A DNA stretch of 44,199 bases from a virus. A program made the position numbers and the translations under genes. Positions 7,085-13,268 of this stretch are shown piece after piece. Location: the IMG/VR virus record IMGVR_UViG_3300010885_038652, positions 1 to 44,199 of that record. The stretch is one strand, 5' to 3'. Each line of letters starts with the position of its first letter. The first letter of the stretch is position 1. The notes under the pieces are model-generated. The model was not told the origin of the DNA. It saw only the letters and a program-made list of their open reading frames with translations, and made no database searches.

Positions 7085-7411
7085 CTATGGTTCGCCCTTA
7101 TCTCCGCAGCGGTGGCAAGTCCAAGACCCGTCAGACTCGTACTCCATCCCGTCGCTGTGGCAACAGCCAGGACAGGCTTTTGCGACCAGCCGCAGATGGG
7201 GCTCCTTTTTCTCAAGGTCTTTGACGGAGTCGCAAGGCGCGCAGTACAGGACAAACTTTCTTTCCTGCCAATCGTGCCCCGTCGCTTCGCACGCCCGCTT
7301 AATCTCTTCACGCAGCGGTTGGTACTTCGCTTCGAGCGCGTCGAGAAGGTCCCGCTTTTCTTTGCGGTAAAGCCGTTCAAGACGAACGCGCTTCTTGAAC
7401 AGGTCGTTCAA
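7085..7411 (-). CDS. Zinc-ribbon protein, paralogue of the 9964-10188 product
   Basis: 108 residues from a TTG at 7411 that overlaps the upstream TGA (TTGA). An in-frame ATG at 7441 would overlap by 34 bases and extend beyond the homologous region. A basic N-terminal helix leads to ALEAKYQPLREEIKRACEAT then GHDW, which lines up with IHEKFRPLYEALQAECDVS then GHEW in the product encoded at 9964-10188. Three cysteine pairs follow (CAPC, CPGCC and CHRCG), so two zinc sites are likely. Nucleic-acid binding is plausible; function unknown. Confidence 0.65.
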   Translation of the reverse strand: MNDLFKKRVRLERLYRKEKRDLLDALEAKYQPLREEIKRACEATGHDWQERKFVLYCAPCDSVKDLEKKEPHLRLVAKACPGCCHSDGMEYESDGSWTCHRCGDKGEP

Positions 7412-7938
7412 CGAGCCACCAGCGCGTTGAACGAATCCCATTCGCGCTCGGACAAATGGACTCGAAAGTCGCCGTGGTTCGAATCGTCGCAGGACGACCG
7501 CAGCACGCGGAGTTCACGCAGGGCCGCTTGAATCCCCGCGATCTTGGCTTGCAACGCCGCGTTTTGCAGCGCGAGGGCGTCCCGCGTCAGGTCGGACTCG
7601 TTGGCGTTGGTGTACTCGCGCTCGATGAAGTCGCAGATACCGCACTCGGCAATCTCTAGTTCCTCGTTTTCCAGAGAACGGAAACCGACAAGGCGGTCCC
7701 CGTCCGTCTCTAGGACGACCCGATGGAACAAGCAGTTACGGGCGGCGGTCACCTGATCTTCGGTAACGCGATACTCCTGCACGGGCGCGTCTTCCAAGCA
7801 GGAAGCCACGATACTTACCGTGAGGTCTTTCGAGTTTACGCCGACGATCAGCAAATCATGTTCCTGCTCATACGCGGCTTCCGCTTCGGCCAAGCCCGCA
7901 GGCTCGTTGTAAAGGCTATGTTCTTTCAAGCGTCCCAT
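7408..7938 (-). CDS. Hypothetical protein with C-terminal coiled coil (176 aa)
   Basis: Starts with ATG at 7938, just after the previous stop. The N-terminal 100 residues look like an alpha/beta domain with strands (LLIVGVNS, VSIVASC and RLVGFRSL) and a CGIC pair near 98. Residues 108-150 form a helical, heptad-like region (LALQNAALQAKIAGIQAALRE). The C-terminus ends in SEREWDSFNALVAR. No family recognised. It sits in the middle of the leftward accessory operon. Confidence 0.6.
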   Translation of the reverse strand: MGRLKEHSLYNEPAGLAEAEAAYEQEHDLLIVGVNSKDLTVSIVASCLEDAPVQEYRVTEDQVTAARNCLFHRVVLETDGDRLVGFRSLENEELEIAECGICDFIEREYTNANESDLTRDALALQNAALQAKIAGIQAALRELRVLRSSCDDSNHGDFRVHLSEREWDSFNALVAR

Positions 7939-8319
7939 TTAATCGTCCCCTTTCAGTTTGCCCTTTAAGACGGCGATGCCGGCGTCCACGACGTCGCGCA
8001 TACTCACGCCGCGAAATATAATCATCCCCCCGCCCATCGCCGCTCGAAACTTCGCGGCGGCGTTTTGTTGCTCGGGCGTCAACGGCTCGGGCACGGCCAA
8101 CTCGGTGCGGTTGGCTTCGGACATTGCTTCGGCCATTGCGTCCCGCATTTCGTCGGCGAGGGCCGTAAAATGCGGGCGGTCGGTTTCAAGGTCAATCGGC
8201 GTAATCTGCGTGCTGCCCGCGCTCACACGCAGCAAATAGGACCCCATCGGGAAAGAGTCGTATCGAACGGTCTCACGGACGGGAACGTAACGACGCCCCC
8301 GCTTCTCGTAGAGCGTCAT
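7939..8319 (-). CDS. Conserved phage hypothetical protein (126 aa)
   Basis: Starts MTLYEKRGRRYVPVRE and continues with a short beta segment (GSYLLRVSAGST), then an alanine- and glutamate-rich helix (ALADEMRDAMAEAMSEA). From memory, an opening YEKxGRRYxPV followed by a ...G.HLL.V..G segment and an A-rich helix is seen in uncharacterised proteins of many tailed phages. The C-terminal third has GGGMIIFRGVSMRDVVDAG. No catalytic motif. It overlaps the next upstream gene by 4 bases (GTGA/ATGA type), so it belongs to the operon controlled from the 8664-8767 repeat. Confidence 0.6.
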   Translation of the reverse strand: MTLYEKRGRRYVPVRETVRYDSFPMGSYLLRVSAGSTQITPIDLETDRPHFTALADEMRDAMAEAMSEANRTELAVPEPLTPEQQNAAAKFRAAMGGGMIIFRGVSMRDVVDAGIAVLKGKLKGDD

Positions 8320-8600
8320 TCGTTCCCCTTGTTTTCTAGGCTGGTGGCGGGCTGGACAGAAACCACCAAACCCGCTCGATACTTCGACCGCATATACGAG
8401 TCAAAATGATCCCATAGGGCGAGCACTAAAGCGCGAGCCTCACCCGAGTCCAGCCCCGCTGAGTAATCGCCTAAAGCGGTTTCGGTGTCGGTGTAAACGA
8501 CTTCCCGTAACCCACCGTCATCATAGCGGCTGACAACGTGCCAACCGTTGGCTACTCGGCGGATCCAAACGCCGTCGGGCGGCGCAAATTTTTCATCCAT
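8316..8600 (-). CDS. Hypothetical protein (94 aa)
   Basis: ATG at 8600 overlaps the end of a tiny leader ORF (ATGGATGA), which suggests translational coupling to it. The product begins DEKFAPPDGVWIRRVANGWHV and contains a DSGEARALVLALWDHFDSY helix. It looks like a small soluble globular protein. No family recognised. Second gene of the leftward operon. Confidence 0.55.
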   Translation of the reverse strand: MDEKFAPPDGVWIRRVANGWHVVSRYDDGGLREVVYTDTETALGDYSAGLDSGEARALVLALWDHFDSYMRSKYRAGLVVSVQPATSLENKGNE

Positions 8601-8652
8601 TGTTTACCCCGTAATATTCGGAATAGTCCGTATCATCGAAGTCTTCGTCCAT
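8593..8652 (-). CDS. Acidic 19-residue leader ORF
   Basis: ATG at 8652 is preceded by AGGAGGG at an 8-base spacing, the strongest ribosome site in this operon. It reads MDEDFDDTDYSEYYGVNNG then TGA, overlapping the ATG of the next gene by 8 bases. It may be a leader peptide that loads ribosomes for the operon by coupling, or a functional micropeptide with strong negative charge. The same frame stays open for 96 codons further upstream, through the inverted repeat, but that part has no good start and lies over the control region. Confidence 0.5.
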   Translation of the reverse strand: MDEDFDDTDYSEYYGVNNG

Positions 8653-8663
8653 ATTTACGTCCC

Positions 8664-8767
8664 TCCTTACACCTTCCAGACGGTCGGGCGACCCCGAAAA
8701 AACCGAGAAAGTGAACGCCGATTTCCGGTTTTTTCGGGGCGGGGCAACCGTCTGGAAGGTGTAAGGA
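8664..8767. repeat. Concentric inverted repeat between divergent operons
   Basis: Two nested pairs of perfect arms share one axis at about 8715.5. The outer arms are 21 nt each (8664-8684 and 8747-8767; right arm begins ACCGTCTGGAAGG). The inner arms are 14 nt each (8692-8705 and 8726-8739; CGGTTTTTTCGGGG on the right). The 7-base gaps between inner and outer arms do not match each other, and the central 20 bases are not symmetric. Each divergent operon therefore has the same upstream module, CGGTTTTTTCGGGG-N7-ACCGTCTGGAAGGTGTAAGGA. No ordinary -35/-10 pair is visible. Likely a mirrored promoter or operator; less likely a long RNA hairpin or an origin element. Confidence 0.85.
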
Positions 8768-8791
8768 CAACCAACGCAGGAGACGACGAAC

Positions 8792-9130
8792 ATGACTAAC
8801 ACGAACACCGAGAACCAGAACGACGAGATGCATTTGCGGTTGTGGGCGGCGGTCGCCGCTGCCCAAGGTCGCGGCGACGCGACGCACCGCCCCGAGAACC
8901 GAACTGCGTTTGCGATGATCCTATACATGATGGGGATCAATCAGGGGATGCGAATGTTTACCCCTGACACCCCTGCCCGCCGAGCCTATTACAAGGCTCA
9001 GTGTGAGGAGTTCATCGCGCGTCTCGATGCGCTGACCCCCACGCCCGACGCGCATCCGTGCGGCTGGTCCGTCGAAGACGAGCACAACGCCCATTACGCG
9101 GGTGCGTGTGCCTGCTACGGTTACGGCTGA
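8792..9130 (+). CDS. Hypothetical protein (112 aa)
   Basis: First gene of the rightward accessory operon, with CAGGAG 11 bases before the ATG and the inverted-repeat module just upstream. A polar N-terminus (TNTNTENQNDE) precedes a helical region (AMILYMMGINQGMRMFTPDT) and a C-terminal cysteine-containing tail (HPCGWSVEDEHN, then ACACYGYG). No family recognised. Its TGA overlaps the next ATG (TGATG). Confidence 0.6.
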   Translation: MTNTNTENQNDEMHLRLWAAVAAAQGRGDATHRPENRTAFAMILYMMGINQGMRMFTPDTPARRAYYKAQCEEFIARLDALTPTPDAHPCGWSVEDEHNAHYAGACACYGYG

Positions 9131-9495
9131 TGGAAGATCACGACGACCGCTTGAGGCGGCAGACCGATTGGTATCAGCAACGGTTCAACGCACTTCGGGC
9201 GTGGGTAAACCGTGAGGTTCGCCCGCTGTCCGAAGAAGCCGCGAATCGTTATTTCGCAATCGTGGCAAACGGCTCCCCCGCTCCCCATGAACAGGCCGAT
9301 TGGCGTGACACGATGCACGGGCTCACGCTGCGTGCCGAGTCCGCTGAACGCGAACGGGACTCCGCATTAAAGCACGCACAAGAATTGCGTGCGGCGTTGG
9401 AAGGCTACCACAAGGGGGCAGATTCCATCCCGTATGCTCAATGGTCGCGTGAACAGCATGCCGCCGACATCGCGCTAAAAAGGACGATGCCATGA
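9130..9495 (+). CDS. Hypothetical coiled-coil protein (121 aa)
   Basis: Starts at the ATG in TGATG, overlapping the upstream stop by one base. The central part (LTLRAESAERERDSALKHAQ, then ELRAALEGYHKG) is a long amphipathic helix expected to form a coiled coil. The start (HDDRLRRQTDWYQQRFNALR) is also helical. The C-terminus ends in a QWSREQHAADIALKR segment. This style of small helical protein is typical of phage early/accessory operons; no specific role can be read. Confidence 0.6.
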   Translation: MEDHDDRLRRQTDWYQQRFNALRAWVNREVRPLSEEAANRYFAIVANGSPAPHEQADWRDTMHGLTLRAESAERERDSALKHAQELRAALEGYHKGADSIPYAQWSREQHAADIALKRTMP

Positions 9496-9959
9496 AACTC
9501 TCGGACGTTCCCAAGCATATCACGGAACTAAACCCGCCGTGGTTCCATCATGTGCTCAGTCGAGTCCACGGGGAGCATTCGTCCAACGCGGACATCAAGC
9601 CGCTGTTCCATCTCGATTACTACGACGGGCCGCTGTCGGGCATTTTCAAGTGCTTCGACCGTGTGTTCTATGCGAAGGTCGTCTACGCCGACGACCGCAA
9701 ATATTGGGTCGCTTGGGAACTAACCCCCGAGCAGGCCGAGATTGAACTCGCCAATTACGCCCTGTTCCAAAAGCACGTCGGCACGCACACGGACTATTCC
9801 ATCGACGAAGAGGGCGAGGTCAGCCGTCAAATCGACGCGACTCGACCGCAAGCCGAATGGGACTTGTTCTACAAGGCCGAGAAGAAGCGGATCGACTACG
9901 ATGCTATCGAAGCCACGGACTTCTTCGGCGTGTTGCTGAACCCTTTTCGCAGTTGGTGA
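9492..9959 (+). CDS. Hypothetical protein (155 aa)
   Basis: ATG at 9492 overlaps the upstream TGA by 4 bases. The centre has a compact aromatic region, DYYDGPLSGIFKCFDRVFYA then KVVYADDRKYWVAWELTPEQ, which reads as a small beta-rich domain. It is followed by helical and charged segments. From memory, a DGPLSG.......YA......RRYWV..L..E.. pattern occurs in other uncharacterised phage proteins, so this is a conserved phage protein of unknown role. Confidence 0.6.
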   Translation: MKLSDVPKHITELNPPWFHHVLSRVHGEHSSNADIKPLFHLDYYDGPLSGIFKCFDRVFYAKVVYADDRKYWVAWELTPEQAEIELANYALFQKHVGTHTDYSIDEEGEVSRQIDATRPQAEWDLFYKAEKKRIDYDAIEATDFFGVLLNPFRSW

Positions 9960-9963
9960 GCCC

Positions 9964-10188
9964 ATGAGCAAGTCGATTTGGGAGAGGCGGCTTGAGATCG
10001 AGCGTCAAGAGCGCGAAGAACGTCAGGCCGCGCTCGATCCGATCCACGAGAAGTTCAGGCCGCTGTATGAAGCCCTCCAAGCCGAGTGCGACGTAAGCGG
10101 GCATGAATGGCGATTCACGACTTTGGGCGTAGTCGGGCAGGCGTTCTTTGCCTGTAACTATTGCAGAAAAACCAGAGTGGAGGAATGA
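9964..10188 (+). CDS. Small zinc-knuckle protein, paralogue of the 7085-7411 product
   Basis: 74 residues with a strongly charged N-terminal helix (WERRLEIERQEREERQAALD), then IHEKFRPLYEALQAECDVS, GHEWRF and a single CNYC pair near the C-terminus. The IHEKFRPL...GHEW region aligns with the product encoded at 7085-7411 on the other divergent arm, which carries additional cysteine pairs. The two genes probably arose by duplication. Nucleic-acid or protein binding is likely but unproven. Confidence 0.6.
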   Translation: MSKSIWERRLEIERQEREERQAALDPIHEKFRPLYEALQAECDVSGHEWRFTTLGVVGQAFFACNYCRKTRVEE

Positions 10189-10225
10189 CCGTGGCATTTA
10201 CCCAGATGCGAAGCTGATTTTGACC

Positions 10226-10792
10226 ATGAAAAATGAATCGGAAAACGATTTGATTGACCGCCTTATTGTCGAGGCGGGGGATAACAACGAGTATGACAAC
10301 CGTGACCGCCTTGAGACGGCACGGAAAGCCGTGAAAAAGCGGTTCGCGGACTTGCGTAAAGAGTTGACTGAACTCAAACGCAAACTGAAAACCGAAGAGG
10401 ATTTCACGGCTTCGTACATTCGCAGGCTGCACGAGTCTGAGAAGAAACGCGAAGAATGGCAGGCCATCGCTGAGAAAGCGATTGATGCCTCGTCCGAAGG
10501 GGCTTGGATGGCCCGCGCGCTCGATGCCGAACGGGGGCTGGCGGGCTTGCGCGAGTTCGTGGGTGATGAAGCCGACGAAGATTGTCACTATGGGGATAAT
10601 TGCCCATCGAACGCGGGCACCCGTCACGGCACTTGTCGGTCTTGCAAGGCACGTCAGGTTTTGTCTGCGTGCGGGATTCACGTCTGGTTCGAGCGTGACA
10701 ATCTTGAAGCCTGCCGAAACTGTGGGGTAGTTCGTCGTGCGGACGACGGTAATAAGCCCTGCAAAGGCGAGGTCAAAGTGACCTTGCGGTGA
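10226..10792 (+). CDS. Coiled-coil and zinc-finger protein (188 aa)
   Basis: The ATG at 10226 leaves a 37-base gap after the previous gene; a TTG at 10148 would overlap it by 41 bases. Residues about 20-75 form a coiled coil (RDRLETARKAVKKRFADLRK, then ELTELKRKLKTEEDF). The C-terminal half has clustered cysteines and histidines: CHYGDNCP, CRSCK, ACGIHVW, ACRNCG and CKGE. Two zinc sites are expected. It looks like an adaptor with a helical dimerisation part and a metal-binding end; the partner is unknown. Confidence 0.55.
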   Translation: MKNESENDLIDRLIVEAGDNNEYDNRDRLETARKAVKKRFADLRKELTELKRKLKTEEDFTASYIRRLHESEKKREEWQAIAEKAIDASSEGAWMARALDAERGLAGLREFVGDEADEDCHYGDNCPSNAGTRHGTCRSCKARQVLSACGIHVWFERDNLEACRNCGVVRRADDGNKPCKGEVKVTLR

Positions 10793-10803
10793 GGTAAGTC
10801 AGC

Positions 10804-11082
10804 GTGGCCTTAGACCACAACCAACTTCGGATTGACTTGAAAGCAGCCATTGAAAGACGTGGTTGGCACGCGATGGTTCAGTCCAAAGGTCGGGCTAAGG
10901 CGCGTTTCTTTCGACTCGCTTTCATCGAAGCAAGTACCGATGGGCGACGGTGGCACGTTTGGGGCTGCGCGGAAGGCAACTCGTACTTCGAGATTGACCA
11001 ACTACACGCTGCGTTAGACCGGATTGACGAGTCCTTGAAGTCGCTCGTTAAGGAAGCACGCACTTCTTTAGGTGGGGCATGA
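10804..11082 (+). CDS. Hypothetical protein (92 aa)
   Basis: GTG start at 10804 with GAGG about 9 bases upstream. The product opens with an amphipathic helix (LRIDLKAAIERRGWHAMV), then a basic beta segment (KGRAKARFFRLAFIEASTDG, then RRWHVWG) and a C-terminal helix (IDESLKSLVKEARTSL). Mixed alpha/beta; no cysteine motif and no recognised family. It overlaps the next gene by 4 bases. Confidence 0.55.
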   Translation: MALDHNQLRIDLKAAIERRGWHAMVQSKGRAKARFFRLAFIEASTDGRRWHVWGCAEGNSYFEIDQLHAALDRIDESLKSLVKEARTSLGGA

Positions 11083-11573
11083 CCAACAACGACCTAATCG
11101 CCCTTCTCGCCGAGGTCCAAGGGAGCTTGGCCCGTCACGTCTTCGGACCCGAATCCCCCGCCTGCGTGATGTGCGGCGGCGAATCGGGCTTTGACGTTGG
11201 CCGTGCCTGTCCCAAGGCGCACGACTACGACCTGCTTCAGCGGGTCAAACTCGCACTTGAAGAGCCCGTCGAGAACATCCCGCTGCGTGAAGAAAACGCC
11301 GCCCTGCGTGCCGCGCTGCGGTGCATTCGTTCTGACGACGATTGGCGAAAGCGTTTCGTTAAGTCGGAGATCAAGCGGGTTCGGCTTCAGGTAGAGTTAG
11401 CGAAGGCCGAGGAACGCTGCGTCGAGTTGCGTGAGTTGGCCGATAAAGCGGCGCACGAGCAGGGACTCGCACAACGGCGTATGCTGCAAGCGCAAGAGCG
11501 CGCTTCGTGCGGCAATTGCGGCGAGCAAAAGGCACCGGACAAAGTCTGCGGGCATTGTGCGGAGGATTTGTGA
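11079..11573 (+). CDS. Coiled-coil protein with two zinc knuckles (164 aa)
   Basis: ATGA overlap with the previous stop. Near residue 30 there is CVMCGG followed by a distant C, and the C-terminus has CGNCGEQKAPDKVCGHC, a typical four-cysteine zinc ribbon. Between them residues 70-140 form a long charged coiled coil (LREENAALRAALRCIRSD and VELAKAEERCVELRELADKA). Such rod-and-ribbon proteins suggest oligomeric adaptors. No known family; its TGA overlaps the next ATG (TGATG). Confidence 0.6.
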   Translation: MTNNDLIALLAEVQGSLARHVFGPESPACVMCGGESGFDVGRACPKAHDYDLLQRVKLALEEPVENIPLREENAALRAALRCIRSDDDWRKRFVKSEIKRVRLQVELAKAEERCVELRELADKAAHEQGLAQRRMLQAQERASCGNCGEQKAPDKVCGHCAEDL

Positions 11574-12004
11574 TGAAAACTCATCATTACAAAGGTGACG
11601 GGCACCCTGCGACTTGCCTTAGAGTTCCTGACGCCATTGCCAACAAGACGACCGATTGGTCGGAAGTGACGTGCCGCTGGTGCCTCAAGAATCGGGTGCC
11701 CGAGTTCGACGCCGAAGAGCAGGCTCGTCTTTTATTGGATGCGATCCCGCTTCAGGTCACGAATCTATTTGAGATAACGTGGGAGGCCGCGCCCGAGGGT
11801 TCCGAATGCCCGCGATGCAAAGGGGCGTTGGAGAGGTCACGCGGGCTTATGATTTTCGGCCCGTGGTCAGGCAGCGTGCGGTGTACGAAATGCGACTACC
11901 GTGATTCCGTGATGGGCTATCTTGGGCGTTCGATGTTTCAAGTGGAGCCGATGCCCAAAGGGGCCGAGCCGATTTTCATGAAAGAACCCCTTGAGGGGGA
12001 CTGA
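11573..12004 (+). CDS. Zinc-ribbon protein (143 aa)
   Basis: Starts at the ATG in TGATG. The N-terminus (KTHHYKGDGHPATCLRV...SEVTCRWCLKN) is a His/Cys motif (H..H...H..C...C..C). It matches a pattern I recall from small phage proteins, in which histidines precede a CxxC. A second ribbon, CPRCKGALE...VRCTKCDYRD, follows at about residues 79-109. Two zinc sites are likely. Role unknown, possibly nucleic-acid binding. Confidence 0.6.
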   Translation: MKTHHYKGDGHPATCLRVPDAIANKTTDWSEVTCRWCLKNRVPEFDAEEQARLLLDAIPLQVTNLFEITWEAAPEGSECPRCKGALERSRGLMIFGPWSGSVRCTKCDYRDSVMGYLGRSMFQVEPMPKGAEPIFMKEPLEGD

Positions 12005-12005
12005 T

Positions 12006-12302
12006 ATGCACATGACTTACCAAGACTGCCCCGAGTGCGGTGCTCGCAAGATTCGCGAGAGCGTGTCGCTGTGCGAAGTCTGCGAGGTTTCGCAGCGGTA
12101 CGAAAAGAGAATCGGGGAACTCCAAGCCCTGCTCGATCTCGCCAACGCCATGCACGATGTCGCGGTCAAAGAACGCGACTTGGCCCGATACCAACTCGCC
12201 AAACTAACCGAAGCCCCAAAACCACGCCCCTCCGGAACGGGTCTGTGCTCGTACTGTGGTCAGCCTTCGGGTAGTGCTGACTGCCAAAGAAGTCATCCGT
12301 AG
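12006..12302 (+). CDS. Zinc-ribbon/coiled-coil protein (98 aa)
   Basis: ATG at 12006 follows GAGGGGG by 5 bases. A CPECG knuckle and a CEVCE knuckle lie within the first 30 residues. Then comes a coiled-coil helix (YEKRIGELQALLDLANAMHD, then VAVKERDLARYQLAK), and a C-terminal CSYCG...DCQRSH site. The C-ribbon, coil, C-ribbon design repeats what is seen in the gene at 11079. Function unknown. Confidence 0.6.
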   Translation: MHMTYQDCPECGARKIRESVSLCEVCEVSQRYEKRIGELQALLDLANAMHDVAVKERDLARYQLAKLTEAPKPRPSGTGLCSYCGQPSGSADCQRSHP

Positions 12303-12322
12303 TTCAGAAAAGGAGATTTGAT

Positions 12323-12529
12323 ATGGCGATGATCATTGCAGGTATTTTCTTGATCGTGGTGGCCCTTGTCGGCAAAGGTGCCCCATTAACCGTAGACCCG
12401 AATTACGATGCTGCTGTTATGGGGGCGATGCTCGTGGGCGGTTTCGTTTGGATCGCCGCAGGGGTTCTGCTTCAGGCGTTCACTTCGGCTAACGAGAAAA
12501 AGGCTAAGTCCTTGGACAATAAGCCGTGA
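12323..12529 (+). CDS. Small membrane protein (68 aa), paralogue of the 12752-12970 product
   Basis: Strong AAGGAG 9 bases before the ATG. Two hydrophobic spans (MAMIIAGIFLIVVALVG and VMGAMLVGGFVWIAAGVLLQ) flank a short polar loop, with a lysine-rich tail (NEKKAKSLDNKP). The second span and tail align with the product encoded at 12752 (LVGGFVWIAAG versus LIGGFIWMAAG, both followed by a charged tail). Probably an inner-membrane protein with a hairpin topology. Holin-like by size only; there is no direct evidence. Confidence 0.65.
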   Translation: MAMIIAGIFLIVVALVGKGAPLTVDPNYDAAVMGAMLVGGFVWIAAGVLLQAFTSANEKKAKSLDNKP

Positions 12530-12750
12530 GCGACCTGCTTCAACAGCGTCAGTTGGACAATGCGTGGCTCAAAACCACGGAACTCGAAAATCAGTTGGAC
12601 GCCGCTAACGCTGAAATCAAGCGACTTCGGGATGCGATCAAGTTGGTGCTTGAGGCTGACGCGCTTCGAAGCCATGCGTTCGAAGAAGGTGACGATGATA
12701 CGTCGATCTACATGCTTCTGAAAAACCTGAGCCTTACTAAAGAGGGGTGA
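12526..12750 (+). CDS. Small coiled-coil protein (74 aa)
   Basis: GTG start in a GTGA overlap with the upstream stop. Residues 5-45 form an uninterrupted heptad-rich helix (LDNAWLKTTELENQLDAANA, then EIKRLRDAIKLVLE). An acidic stretch, EEGDDDTS, precedes a hydrophobic C-terminal helix (IYMLLKNLSL). It lies between the two paralogous membrane genes, so the three may form a cassette. No family recognised. Confidence 0.55.
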   Translation: MSDLLQQRQLDNAWLKTTELENQLDAANAEIKRLRDAIKLVLEADALRSHAFEEGDDDTSIYMLLKNLSLTKEG

Positions 12751-12751
12751 T

Positions 12752-12970
12752 ATGAATACGTCCTTTACTTCTGATCAAATGACCTTGTTCGGCCTAATCA
12801 TGGCCGCTGTGTCTGCGTTCTCTTTGATTTTCTTGCGCCTTTCCATGAATAGCACTCTGAGCTTCGTTGCGACGTTGATCGGCGGTTTCATCTGGATGGC
12901 CGCAGGTCAAGTCACCCGCCACCTTGAAGGCAAGTCCCCCGAGAAGAAAGACCCGCCAGAGTCGCCGTGA
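12752..12970 (+). CDS. Small membrane protein (72 aa), paralogue of the 12323-12529 product
   Basis: AGAGGGG lies just before the ATG. Two membrane spans (LFGLIMAAVSAFSLIFL and LSFVATLIGGFIWMAAG) are followed by a charged tail (HLEGKSPEKKDPPESP). The second span resembles that of the gene at 12323 closely enough to suggest duplication. Inner-membrane location expected; function unknown. Confidence 0.65.
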   Translation: MNTSFTSDQMTLFGLIMAAVSAFSLIFLRLSMNSTLSFVATLIGGFIWMAAGQVTRHLEGKSPEKKDPPESP

Positions 12971-12994
12971 CAAGTCACCCGTAGGAGGTTCGGT

Positions 12995-13241
12995 ATGGCG
13001 ATGGTTGCGATTGCCGTCAAGATGGTGGGCATAGTCTTGGAAAGAGCTGCCCGCCGAGTTCAGCCCGTATTACAAGAACCACTACATCACGGTCACATAC
13101 TCGCTCTTCTACGTCAAAGGCAAGGTCAGCGGCGATCTAACGCTCATGGCCCTGCCAGGGGACGAAGACTTCGGTGCATGCGCTTTGACCTACCAAGTTG
13201 ATGGTGCGCCGATTGCCGAAGAAGAAGGTTGCAATCAGTAG
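12995..13241 (+). pseudogene. Small gene broken by a +1 frameshift
   Basis: ATG at 12995 has a perfect AGGAGG 6 bases upstream and opens a frame starting MAMVAIAVKMVGIV. After about 13035 the coding-like frame is the +1 frame: it gives WKELPAEFSPYYKNHYITV and YSLFYVKGKVSGDLTLMALP and ends with GCNQ at TAG 13239-13241. That downstream frame has no usable start and an in-frame TAG at 13032. The original frame runs on to 13201 with low-complexity, unconvincing residues. The simplest reading is a one-base indel around 13030-13040, either a real mutation, an assembly error or, less likely, a programmed shift. Confidence 0.6.
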
Positions 13242-13257
13242 TTAGGGCGTCTATACT
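13229..13257 (+). promoter_or_regulatory. Sigma70-type promoter with almost no 5' leader
   Basis: TTGCAA (13229-13234), a 17-base spacer and TATACT (13252-13257) fit a -35/-10 pair. The ATG of the HAD gene lies 11 bases after the -10, so the mRNA leader would be only about 4-5 bases and no Shine-Dalgarno exists. This suggests leaderless translation. The -35 box overlaps the last codons of the broken gene. Confidence 0.6.
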
Positions 13258-13268
13258 AAAGAATACGC

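Noticed and set aside
8653-8940. Upstream 96 codons of a minus-strand reading frame crossing the inverted repeat
   Set aside because: The frame is open only because of its composition, lies antisense to the first rightward gene, and has no start with a Shine-Dalgarno until 8652.
13042-13201. Continuation of the 12995 frame beyond the suspected indel
   Set aside because: Residue composition is rich in Arg, His and Gln with no structure, whereas the +1 frame is convincing; treated as the out-of-frame end of a broken gene.
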